This document shows, piece by piece, positions 16,991 to 24,849 of a stretch of DNA of 64,000 bases (the first letter of the stretch is position 1; each line of letters opens with the position of its first letter). Both the position numbers and the translations under genes were made by a program. The notes beneath the pieces are model-generated. The model was given only the letters and a program-made list of their open reading frames with translations, did not search any database and was not told where the DNA came from. The DNA comes from Aequorivita capsosiphonis DSM 23843 (GTDB taxonomy: Bacteria; Bacteroidota; Bacteroidia; Flavobacteriales; Flavobacteriaceae): positions 108,415 to 172,414 of the forward strand of contig NZ_AUBG01000015.1 in the NCBI RefSeq assembly GCF_000429125.1. Reading direction: 5' to 3'.

Positions 16991-18550
16991 CTATCCTTTG
17001 TAAATCTTCAGTTTAGTTCCAGGCTTTAATTTAGTACCACTAATATCGTTCCAATTTTGGATATTCTTGATTGAAACTCCAGGAAATTTTCGTGAAATGC
17101 TCCATAGCGAATCCCCATTGCGTACGGTGTACGTTTTTTCGGAAGTTGTACTCTTTGAAGGTGAGTTGCTTGCAATGTCACCTACCGTCTTTTTAGGATA
17201 GATAATAAGATTCTGCCCTATCTTTAAAGAGTTGCTCCGCATGCCGTTCCAGTTTTTGATTTGACTGACCCCAACCCCATATCTTTCAGCAATTCTACCT
17301 AAAAAATCGCCTCTTTTAACGCGATACCGTATTTTTTCGGGCTGCTCAATCAATTCTGGAGACGATTTTTCGTCCTCTTGTTGTTCTTCGTCCACAAAGG
17401 CATAAATAGCATCTTCGTTGTTTACAAAAGTGCCTACAATGGTAAGTGGAAGACGTAACATATAGTTTTCATCCTTTACAACAGGAATTATTCCCAGCTT
17501 ATAGGAAGGATTTAAAAACTCCAATTCTTCCTTATCCATATTGATAAGTTCCGCTACCTGATCTAATGTAATTTGCCGCTTTACTCGGATTGTATCGGTA
17601 GCAACATACGGAATCCTTGTAGCTTGTTTTTTAAACCCGTGCTCTTCCGCATACTCAAAAATGTACATGGTCGCTAGAAAAGCAGGCACATAACCCGCGG
17701 TTTCACGTGGAAGAAACCTTCTAAGATCCCAATAATTAGTTTTGCCGCCAGAGCGACGTATCGCTTTTGAAACGTTACCTGGTCCTGAATTGTAAGCAGC
17801 AAGTGCTAAATCCCAATCGTCAAAACTGTTGTTTAAGCTGTTTAAATATTTACAAGCGGCTTCGGTAGCCCTAATTGGATCTGAACGTTCATCTACATAC
17901 GAACTAACATTGAGACCGAACATCTTTCCCGTTGGATACATAAACTGCCAAAGACCAGTAGCGCCAACGCGTGATTTTGCACGTGGGTTTAGGGCAGATT
18001 CAACAATGGCCAAATATTTTAATTCTAAAGGAAGATTGTGTTTGTCAAGCTCTTGCTCAAATAAAGGAAAGTAATATTCACTCAACCCCATCAAGCGTTC
18101 CAAAGAGCCTCTTCTACTTTTTAAGTATCGCTTTATCACATTTTCCAAAGAAGGGGTGTACGATACGTTAAAAGGAGTGCGAGCGTCAAGTTCTTTTAGG
18201 CGTTGCTTCAAAACTTCAGTTGGTAGTTCCGTATATTCAACTGGCTCATAGTCTTCATTGACAATGCTGTTATAAACATCGTCAAAAAGATCTGATTTAT
18301 AGACCTCATTCAACCAAAGACTGTCCTTTGTTCTAGCCAATGCCATATCTTTTAGGTTGTATATGGTACTGTCCTTAATACTTGTAGCGACAACTGTGGA
18401 AGGTAATTCCGAAGAAATTTTTGTTACCTTGATAGAGTCTACCACTCGAACCTTTTTCGTGTCCAAGTTTTTAGTATGATTTTTCTTTTGAGCAAAACTC
18501 ATACTGAAGACCAACATCAGCAAAAGTGAAAGGATTGTGTTTAGTTTCAT
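16991..18550 (-). CDS. MltD-like lytic transglycosylase with two LysM domains
   Basis: A 519-residue secreted murein hydrolase. It starts with a signal peptide ending SMSFAQ. The SLT catalytic domain is near residues 160-300: AIVESALNPRAKSRVGATGLW contains the catalytic Glu, followed by LWQFMYPTGKMFGL and LALAAYNSGPGNVSKAI. Two LysM repeats that bind peptidoglycan follow at about 410-455 (YRVKRGDFLGRIAERYGV) and 470-518 (YTVRNGDSLWSISRKF). Lytic transglycosylases cleave the MurNAc-GlcNAc bond, leaving 1,6-anhydro ends. It leads a probable two-gene unit with the DUF4837 lipoprotein. Confidence 0.94.
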   Translation of the reverse strand: MKLNTILSLLLMLVFSMSFAQKKNHTKNLDTKKVRVVDSIKVTKISSELPSTVVATSIKDSTIYNLKDMALARTKDSLWLNEVYKSDLFDDVYNSIVNEDYEPVEYTELPTEVLKQRLKELDARTPFNVSYTPSLENVIKRYLKSRRGSLERLMGLSEYYFPLFEQELDKHNLPLELKYLAIVESALNPRAKSRVGATGLWQFMYPTGKMFGLNVSSYVDERSDPIRATEAACKYLNSLNNSFDDWDLALAAYNSGPGNVSKAIRRSGGKTNYWDLRRFLPRETAGYVPAFLATMYIFEYAEEHGFKKQATRIPYVATDTIRVKRQITLDQVAELINMDKEELEFLNPSYKLGIIPVVKDENYMLRLPLTIVGTFVNNEDAIYAFVDEEQQEDEKSSPELIEQPEKIRYRVKRGDFLGRIAERYGVGVSQIKNWNGMRSNSLKIGQNLIIYPKKTVGDIASNSPSKSTTSEKTYTVRNGDSLWSISRKFPGVSIKNIQNWNDISGTKLKPGTKLKIYKG

Positions 18551-18740
18551 CAGCTTCTATATTGCGTTTTGATATTATGGCAAGTTTGCCAAATTGATAA
18601 TCTTTATAAAAAGGTCACAAATAATCTTCTTAGAACCTGTAACGCCTTTTAAAGTGAAAAATTTTATCAAAAATAGTGATTTTGCGAAATTACGCAAACA
18701 TTTCGCTTCATCCTGCTAAGATACTGACATTTAACATTTT

Positions 18741-19925
18741 TCACAAAAGCGCCTTAATCCCGGGAAGTGTTTTACCTTCAAGCATTTCTAACATGGCGCC
18801 ACCACCTGTTGAAACATAACTCACTTTATCAGCCAGGTTAAATTTATGTACTGCCGCAACAGAGTCACCGCCACCAACCAACGAAAAGGCTCCGTTTTTT
18901 GTGGCTTTAGCTATATTCTGTCCCAAAACTTTGGTCCCTTGAGCAAACTTGTCCATTTCAAAAACACCAACTGGGCCGTTCCATAGGATTATTTTCGAAT
19001 TTAGAATAACTTCTTCAAAAAGCTTATTGGTTTCTGGACCAACGTCCAAGCCCATCCAGCCATCAGGGATATTTCCAACAGTTACTATCTGTGTATTTGC
19101 TGTATCGGAAAAACTATCGGCAATTATGGCATCAACGGGCAAATGAACTTTCACGTTCTTCTTCTTTGCCTCTTCCAAGATTTCTAGCGCCAAGCTTTGT
19201 TTATCATCTTCCACCAAGGAACTTCCCACTTTTCCGCCTTGGGCTTTAATAAAAGTAAAAGCCATTCCACCTCCAATGATTAAATGATCAATTTTATCGA
19301 GAATATTTTCGATAATCGTGATTTTTGAAGAAACTTTAGCACCACCAATGATTGCTGTCACCGGTTTTTCTGTTGATTTTAATACTTTTTCAACATTTTC
19401 AATTTCTGAAGCAAGTAATAAACCGAAGCATTTGTTCTCTGGAAAAAATTCAGCGATAATAGCCGTTGAAGCGTGTGCCCGATGGGCAGTTCCAAAAGCA
19501 TCATTTACGTAAACATCACCCAGTTTTGATAATTTTTCGGCGAAATCACGATCTCCCTTTGTTTCTTCCTCGTAATATCGCAAGTTTTCAAGTAGAAGAA
19601 TTTCACCAGACTTCAAGTTGGAAACCGCAGCTTCAACCTCGGCGCCTATGGAATCCTCAACAAACTTCACTTGGACTCCAACAATATCTGATAACGACTT
19701 TACAATATGTTTTAAAGAAAATTCAGCCTCTTTATTCTTAGGCCTTCCCAAATGAGACATTAAAATACAGCTTCCCCCGTCTTCCAGTATTTTCAAAATG
19801 GTAGGTTTGGCCGCTCGTATGCGTGTATCATCTGTTACATTGAATTCTTCGTCCAACGGGACATTAAAATCAACCCGGATCAATACCTTTTTTCCTTTAA
19901 AATTTATATCGTTAACTGTTTTCAT
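18741..19925 (-). CDS. pgk: Phosphoglycerate kinase
   Basis: The glycolytic enzyme that transfers phosphate from 1,3-bisphosphoglycerate to ADP. It has the family start [23 protein letters not shown], the substrate-binding [20 protein letters not shown], the hinge and nucleotide region [24 protein letters not shown] and the final [17 protein letters not shown]. Length (394) is normal. I chose the ATG at 19923-19925 ([12 protein letters not shown]); the frame extends to 19946 but that would place the start within the promoter region. Monocistronic. Confidence 0.97.
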   Translation of the reverse strand: MKTVNDINFKGKKVLIRVDFNVPLDEEFNVTDDTRIRAAKPTILKILEDGGSCILMSHLGRPKNKEAEFSLKHIVKSLSDIVGVQVKFVEDSIGAEVEAAVSNLKSGEILLLENLRYYEEETKGDRDFAEKLSKLGDVYVNDAFGTAHRAHASTAIIAEFFPENKCFGLLLASEIENVEKVLKSTEKPVTAIIGGAKVSSKITIIENILDKIDHLIIGGGMAFTFIKAQGGKVGSSLVEDDKQSLALEILEEAKKKNVKVHLPVDAIIADSFSDTANTQIVTVGNIPDGWMGLDVGPETNKLFEEVILNSKIILWNGPVGVFEMDKFAQGTKVLGQNIAKATKNGAFSLVGGGDSVAAVHKFNLADKVSYVSTGGGAMLEMLEGKTLPGIKALL

Positions 19926-19943
19926 ATTCGTAAATTTTGCTTG

Positions 19944-19951
19944 CAAATATA
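19944..19951 (-). promoter_or_regulatory. Promoter -7 box for pgk
   Basis: On the minus strand this reads TATATTTG, a match to TAnnTTTG, 18 bases before the pgk ATG. No clear TTG is found 19 bases upstream. Confidence 0.5.
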
Positions 19952-20065
19952 GTTTTTTTAGGTCTTTTAGGAAGTAATAATTGCCTCAAGTCTGTTTTCG
20001 CATAAATTTACGATAGTCATAATTACTTGCAGAAAAAATACCAGCAAAATTGCTTAGATTTGCGA

Positions 20066-21220
20066 ATGGATTTTTCAGAAGCAATAGGCCAAAACCACAT
20101 TAAGTCGCATCTTTTACAGACCATTGAAAACGGCCGAATTCCGCACGCCCAGATGTTTTCAGGAGTAAATGGAAGTGGATTATTACCTATGGCCATCGCT
20201 TATGCTTCTGAACTATTGTGCAAACAATATGATAAACAAAGCCCAGAATATCTCTCTTGTAAAAATAAAGTCGAAAAGCTAAGTCACCCCGATTTACATT
20301 TTGTTTATCCCGTTAATACTAGTGACACTATAAAGAAGAATGCAATTTCAGATCATTATGCGGAAGAATGGCGAAATTTTGTTTTAAACAATCCCTACGC
20401 TTCCCTATTTGAATGGCTCCAAGCAATTGGTATCGAAAAAAAGCAAGGGAACATTAGTAAATATGAAGCTGAAAATATCTCGAAAAAGCTATCGCTGAAA
20501 TCATTTGAAGGCGGTTATAAGGTGATGATTATATGGATGGCGGAAAATATGAATACAGATTGCGCCAATAAAATACTGAAGCTGGTTGAAGAACCTTCAG
20601 ATAAAACGGTGCTTTTGCTACTAAGTGAAAATGAGCAGCAAATTATAACAACCATTCGCTCACGTTGTCAACAATTGATCTTTCCGTTGCTATCTGAGGC
20701 TGATATTGCGGAGCGTTTAAGCGAAGGAAGCGAAATTGATGAGAACCTAGCCCTTAAAACAGCGCGAAGAGCACGTGGCGACTTTAACAAGGCATTACAG
20801 TACTTGGAAGAAACTGGCGAGGATGAAGTATTTGAAAAATGGTTTATTAGTTGGGTGCGCTCCGCGTTTAGAGCGAAAGGAAATAAAGGTGCGATAAATA
20901 ATCTACTTGACTGGAGCGACGAACTTGCAGGACAAGGTCGGGAAACACAGAAAAAATTTCTTAACTATTGCATTGAAGTTTTTAGGCAATCACTTTTAAA
21001 AAATTATAGCGCAAACTCACTTTTATTCTTTAAAGCGAAAGATGAAACATTCTCCCTTGCGAAATTTGCTCCATTTGTTCATCAAAACAATATTTTTGAA
21101 ATCAATAAAGCTTTGGAGGATGCTTCCTACCATATTGAACGAAACGGAAATGCAAAAATAATCTTCACCGATCTTTCAATTAAGCTGACCAGACTAATCC
21201 ATAAAAAAGAACTGGTATAA
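20066..21220 (+). CDS. holB: DNA polymerase III subunit delta'
   Basis: The clamp-loader subunit delta' of DNA polymerase III. The protein begins MDFSEAIGQNHIKSHLLQTI, has the inactive AAA+ P-loop remnant MFSGVNGSGLLPMAIAYASEL, a central KVMIIWMAENMNTDCANKILKLVEEPSDKTVLLLLSE-type segment that is highly characteristic (the EEP region), and the SRC motif in TTIRSRCQQLIF. In delta' the P-loop normally does not bind ATP, and here it also lacks a GKT. I chose the ATG at 20066 over a TTG at 20027. It is divergent from pgk and convergent with the methyltransferase gene. Confidence 0.9.
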   Translation: MDFSEAIGQNHIKSHLLQTIENGRIPHAQMFSGVNGSGLLPMAIAYASELLCKQYDKQSPEYLSCKNKVEKLSHPDLHFVYPVNTSDTIKKNAISDHYAEEWRNFVLNNPYASLFEWLQAIGIEKKQGNISKYEAENISKKLSLKSFEGGYKVMIIWMAENMNTDCANKILKLVEEPSDKTVLLLLSENEQQIITTIRSRCQQLIFPLLSEADIAERLSEGSEIDENLALKTARRARGDFNKALQYLEETGEDEVFEKWFISWVRSAFRAKGNKGAINNLLDWSDELAGQGRETQKKFLNYCIEVFRQSLLKNYSANSLLFFKAKDETFSLAKFAPFVHQNNIFEINKALEDASYHIERNGNAKIIFTDLSIKLTRLIHKKELV

Positions 21221-21256
21221 GACCCGTTGTGCATTTAGAACATTTCATCGATTTTT

Positions 21257-21331
21257 ACCCTAACCCTAAAGGGAATATCTATGAAATTTCAAGTTCTTCC
21301 TTTAGGATAAGAGGCAAAAACTTGAAATTTC
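21257..21331. repeat. Intergenic repeat and long inverted repeat between convergent genes
   Basis: The 301-base gap between holB and the methyltransferase gene contains two elements. A short repeat, CCCTAACCCTAAAGGGA, lies at 21258-21274. A perfect 13-bp inverted repeat, GAAATTTCAAGTT (21283-21295) and AACTTGAAATTTC (21319-21331), has a 23-base loop. The inverted repeat sits where a bidirectional terminator is expected, but no T-run follows on either side. No gene is credible in the rest of the gap. Confidence 0.5.
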
Positions 21332-21521
21332 GTCAAAACTGAATAATATTCATCAAAATGCTCAACGGATTGGTATAAGACATTTTTATGTCTTTTCCAT
21401 TTAAATAAATTTCTTCTATTAATTTTCGCCGTTTTTCGTGCCATTTCCAGGAAATAACACGAAAAATGAATAGCGCAGCGCCACAACTGGCCAAAAACCT
21501 GTTAAAAAGGCTTAAATCGCG

Positions 21522-22367
21522 TTATTTTGCTTTTCTGAAGCAATATATGTGTGAAGAATACTCTTTTGAGCGATTTGCCTTCAAATTTGATCTAAGACCG
21601 ATCCAGAATGCTTTTAGTGAAAATTTGCTTCCAGTTTTATATTTTTCAGAAAGAAGACTTACATAAAACGAATCAAAAATCATTGGTTCGGTTTTTTCCA
21701 ATGTAAAATTTTTAGAAAACAATTTCTCTATAGATACTTTTGAAAAATGCCAGAGATGTCTCGGAACATCAAAAGCCGCCCAGAATTCTTTATAGTGTTT
21801 GGCATCGTAACTTTTAAAATTTGGCACTGCGATTATAAGTGTGCCATTCGGCTTCACTAAATCTGACAATTGCGAAATTGTTTCTTCTAAATTCGGAATG
21901 TGCTCCAAAACATGCCAGAGCGTAACCACGTCAAATTGGTTTTCATGAAAATCGCTTAGAGAAGATTTTAACTCAATTCCTTTTTCTGAAGCTAATCGGC
22001 GAGCGTTTTCATTGGGTTCCATTCCCTGAACATTCCATGATTTTTCTTTGGCAACTTTTAAAAATTCCCCCGTCCCTGCTCCAACATCTAACAAAGATCC
22101 AACTTCCGAATTCTGCTCAAAAATCAGATTGGTCTTTTTTTGAAGTGACCATTTCTTTACCGTTTGGTAGAGTCTGGACATCAACCCACGCTTTTCATCG
22201 GTATGGGAAATATAATCTTCACTTTCGTAATACTTGGGAAGATTTTCCACATCAGGCTGCGGAGATGTTTTTAGCATATCGTGATCCTGGTCGTGAATCA
22301 AATTAAAAACCTCGCCAGAAACCAAATAATCTTTTACCGATAAATATGTCTTTTCAGGATGTTGCAA
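21522..22367 (-). CDS. Class I SAM-dependent methyltransferase
   Basis: A 281-residue methyltransferase. The SAM-binding motif I is SLLDVGAGTGEFLKVAKEKSW (near residue 92), followed by the acidic end of the second strand (GMEPNENARRLA), then FDVVTLWHVLEHIPNLEETI and LKPNGTLIIAVPNFKSYDA. The N-terminal 60 residues (YESEDYISHTDEKRGLMSRLY) are the Cys-poor form of the C-methyltransferase-like proteins common in Bacteroidetes. The substrate is not predictable; a small lipid or sugar is plausible. It lies downstream of mnmG with a parS-like site between. Confidence 0.85.
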   Translation of the reverse strand: MQHPEKTYLSVKDYLVSGEVFNLIHDQDHDMLKTSPQPDVENLPKYYESEDYISHTDEKRGLMSRLYQTVKKWSLQKKTNLIFEQNSEVGSLLDVGAGTGEFLKVAKEKSWNVQGMEPNENARRLASEKGIELKSSLSDFHENQFDVVTLWHVLEHIPNLEETISQLSDLVKPNGTLIIAVPNFKSYDAKHYKEFWAAFDVPRHLWHFSKVSIEKLFSKNFTLEKTEPMIFDSFYVSLLSEKYKTGSKFSLKAFWIGLRSNLKANRSKEYSSHIYCFRKAK

Positions 22368-22429
22368 GAGAAAAAAGTTTGGTTTTTTAAGAGGTTATAA
22401 TTGCAGCCAACACGGAGCAAAGTCCAAAA

Positions 22430-22445
22430 TGTTCCACGTGAAACA
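22430..22445. promoter_or_regulatory. parS-like centromere site, downstream of mnmG
   Basis: TGTTCCACGTGAAACA is identical to the classical parS sequence of Bacillus subtilis that binds ParB (Spo0J). It lies seven bases beyond the mnmG stop codon. A second site lies just upstream of mnmG (24337-24352). The sequence match is direct; binding by a ParB protein in this organism is inferred. Confidence 0.85.
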
Positions 22446-22451
22446 ATATGC

Positions 22452-24323
22452 CTAACGCCCCATATACACTAAGAGTACGGATACATCATTTGGAGAAACA
22501 CCACTTATTCGCGAAGCTTGTGAAACCGTGGCAGGTTTAATTTTTGTCAATTTTTCCCGCGCCTCATAAGAAAGAGACTTCAAATTTGAATAATCAAAAG
22601 AGGCTGGGATTTTTAAACCTTCCAAACGATTTAATTTATCGGCGTTGTTTTTTTCCTTTTCAATATAACCAGAATACTTAACTTGAATTTCTGCCTGCTC
22701 TATCATTTCGGTGTCCAAGTCATGCTCCTCAATAAAATTCTTAACTGAAGCGATTCCTTTCATATCCTCCATCGTCACCTCTGGACGTGAAAAGAATTTA
22801 AACATCTTATCACTTTGTTCTACTAAGGCAGAATCTCTAGCTTCAAAAATTGCATTAATTTCCTCGGGGGCAACACTCGTTTCTTTAAAAAATTGAACAA
22901 ACGCATCAGACTTTTCTCTCTTTTCTTCCATTTTTCGCATTCGAGCATCGCCAGCCAAACCAATGGCATGCGATTTTGGAGTCAGTCTAAAATCTGCATT
23001 ATCCTGTCTAAGTAAAGTTCTATATTCTGCTCTTGAGGTAAACATTCTATATGGCTCCTCGGTTCCTTTTGTAATTAAGTCGTCAACCAATACCCCTATG
23101 TACGCCTCATTTCTTTGAAGAATAAACGGATCCTTTTCGTGAACTTTTAGGTGGGCATTAATTCCAGCCATCAGACCCTGTGATGCTGCTTCTTCATATC
23201 CGGTTGTACCGTTTATCTGTCCTGCAAAATAAAGTCCGGAAACCAATTTGGTTTCCAACGTATGTTTTAACTGTGTTGGCGGAAAATAATCATATTCAAT
23301 TGCATATCCAGGACGGAAAAATTTCACATTCTCAAAACCTACAACTTGACGCAAAGCTTTAAACTGAATATCCTCTGGCAAAGAAGTAGAAAATCCATTG
23401 ATATAATACTCAACGGTGTCCCAACCTTCAGGCTCAACAAAAAGTTGATGTCTATCTTTATCGGCAAAACGGTTTATCTTATCTTCAATAGACGGACAAT
23501 ATCTAGGCCCGGTACTTTGTATGGAACCATTAAACATTGGAGATCTATCAAATCCTTCTTTTAAAATATTATGAACCTCCAAACTTGTATGACTCATATG
23601 GCAAGAGCGTTGTTTGACCAAAGGTTTGGTTTCATCGGAAAAAGAGAATTTTTCAGGAATGGCATCACCAGGTTGTTCAATCATTTTTGAAAAATCCAAG
23701 GATCTTCCATCAACTCTTGGAGGAGTTCCGGTTTTCATTCTTCCAGCTTCGAAGCCTAAATCAATTAAATCTTTAGTTATTCCAACAGAAGCTTTTTCTC
23801 CTGCTCTTCCACCACCCAATTGCTTTTCCCCAATATGGATTAAACCATTTAAAAAAGTACCATTGGTAAGCACGACACTCTTTCCTCTTATTTCAAGTCC
23901 AAGTGAAGTTCTAACTCCTTTAATTTTTCCATTCTCAACAATAATCCCAGAAATCATTTCCTGATAGAAATCCAAATTTTTGGTCTGCTCTAACATCATC
24001 CTCCAAGTTTCTGCAAACCGCATTCGGTCACTCTGAACCCTTGGACTCCACATAGCAGGTCCTTTGGATTTGTTAAGCATCTTAAACTGTATCGCCGTTT
24101 TATCTGAAATAATCCCACTATAACCACCCAACGCATCAATCTCACGAACTATTTGCCCTTTAGCAATTCCGCCCATTGCAGGGTTGCAGCTCATTTGGGC
24201 AATAGTTTGTAGATTCATGGTAACCAATAGCGTTTTAGAACCCATATTGGCCGCAGCCGCAGCGGCTTCAGAACCAGCGTGTCCGGCTCCAACAACAATT
24301 ACATCATATTCGTTTGGAAACAT
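22452..24323 (-). CDS. mnmG: tRNA uridine-5-carboxymethylaminomethyl modification enzyme MnmG (GidA)
   Basis: The FAD-dependent partner of MnmE that builds cmnm5U at the wobble position of certain tRNAs. The 623-residue protein has the FAD-binding start YDVIVVGAGHAGSEAAAAAAN, the NPAMGGIAKGQIVREIDALGG region, RTGTPPR-like MKTGTPPRVDGRSLDF, GPRYCPSIEDKI with the conserved Cys, and the C-terminal Thr/Arg-rich TSRAEYRTLLRQDNADFRLT. All hallmarks are present and length is normal. It has a good promoter at 24383-24412 and is flanked on both sides by parS-like palindromes. Confidence 0.97.
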   Translation of the reverse strand: MFPNEYDVIVVGAGHAGSEAAAAAANMGSKTLLVTMNLQTIAQMSCNPAMGGIAKGQIVREIDALGGYSGIISDKTAIQFKMLNKSKGPAMWSPRVQSDRMRFAETWRMMLEQTKNLDFYQEMISGIIVENGKIKGVRTSLGLEIRGKSVVLTNGTFLNGLIHIGEKQLGGGRAGEKASVGITKDLIDLGFEAGRMKTGTPPRVDGRSLDFSKMIEQPGDAIPEKFSFSDETKPLVKQRSCHMSHTSLEVHNILKEGFDRSPMFNGSIQSTGPRYCPSIEDKINRFADKDRHQLFVEPEGWDTVEYYINGFSTSLPEDIQFKALRQVVGFENVKFFRPGYAIEYDYFPPTQLKHTLETKLVSGLYFAGQINGTTGYEEAASQGLMAGINAHLKVHEKDPFILQRNEAYIGVLVDDLITKGTEEPYRMFTSRAEYRTLLRQDNADFRLTPKSHAIGLAGDARMRKMEEKREKSDAFVQFFKETSVAPEEINAIFEARDSALVEQSDKMFKFFSRPEVTMEDMKGIASVKNFIEEHDLDTEMIEQAEIQVKYSGYIEKEKNNADKLNRLEGLKIPASFDYSNLKSLSYEAREKLTKIKPATVSQASRISGVSPNDVSVLLVYMGR

Positions 24324-24336
24324 ATATTATCTTGAT

Positions 24337-24352
24337 TGTTCCACGTGGAACA
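24337..24352. promoter_or_regulatory. parS-like centromere site in the mnmG leader
   Basis: TGTTCCACGTGGAACA is a perfect 16-base palindrome and the symmetrical form of the ParB-binding parS sequence. It lies 14 bases upstream of the mnmG ATG and downstream of its promoter, so bound ParB could also affect mnmG transcription. Confidence 0.85.
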
Positions 24353-24382
24353 TTTCTTTTATTCAGAATTTTTTTAGGGATG

Positions 24383-24412
24383 CAAAAGTACAATAAATAT
24401 CTTAGATGCAAA
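24383..24412 (-). promoter_or_regulatory. Promoter of mnmG
   Basis: On the minus strand TTTG (24412-24409), 18 bases of spacing, then TACTTTTG (24390-24383). This fits the Bacteroidetes sigma-ABfr consensus well. The leader to the ATG is about 60 bases and contains the parS-like palindrome. Confidence 0.7.
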
Positions 24413-24432
24413 GAGTTAATCCAAGAAGTGAT

Positions 24433-24849
24433 CTAATAGCTCGTCAGTACTTTTAAGGCTTCGTTCTCTTTTTTTCGCATCAATTCTTCCTCTTCCTCAG
24501 TTTTATCCTTTAAACCACAAAAATGTAAAATTCCATGAATCATAACACGATGAAGCTCTTCAATAAAATCAGTATTATAATCTATGGCATTGTCTGCAAC
24601 GCGTTCAACGGAGATAAAGACTTCACCGTTAATCTGCTTACCAACTTTATAATCAAAACTAAGAATATCAGTAAGGGTGTCGTGATCTAAAAACTCCACA
24701 TTGAGTTTATTCAAATATTCGTCGTCACAAAAAACATAAAGGAGTTCGCCTAGTTCGAATCCTTCGGAAGTAATTACATCAGAAATCCACTTAGTTAATT
24801 GCGCCTGGTTCTCTAGCTCGAAATCGGTTTCAAAATTAAAATCAATCAT
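24433..24849 (-). CDS. ybeY: Endoribonuclease YbeY (16S rRNA maturation)
   Basis: A 138-residue metal-dependent RNase of the UPF0054 family that acts in 16S rRNA 3'-end processing and ribosome quality control. The core features are LNVEFLDHDTLTDILSFDY and the metal site HRVMIHGILHFCGLKDKTEEEE. The first two His of the usual HGxLHLxGYDH motif are present, but the third position is Asp (KDK instead of YDH), a variant I believe is common in Bacteroidetes. The start overlaps the stop of the DUF4175 gene by eight bases, so translation is probably coupled to it. Confidence 0.9.
   Translation of the reverse strand: MIDFNFETDFELENQAQLTKWISDVITSEGFELGELLYVFCDDEYLNKLNVEFLDHDTLTDILSFDYKVGKQINGEVFISVERVADNAIDYNTDFIEELHRVMIHGILHFCGLKDKTEEEEELMRKKENEALKVLTSY

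Noticed and set aside
17699..17714. GGTTTCACGTGGAAGA as a third parS-like site
   Set aside because: It has three mismatches to the sites around mnmG and lies inside the lytic transglycosylase coding region, so it is likely chance.
20035..20062. TTG...TAGATTTG as a holB promoter
   Set aside because: The spacing is about 25 bases, too long for the Bacteroidetes consensus, and it ends only three bases before the ATG.
21289..21486. A 65-codon minus-strand frame in the holB-methyltransferase gap
   Set aside because: It runs across the inverted repeat, has an odd composition and no recognisable family; it is probably chance.
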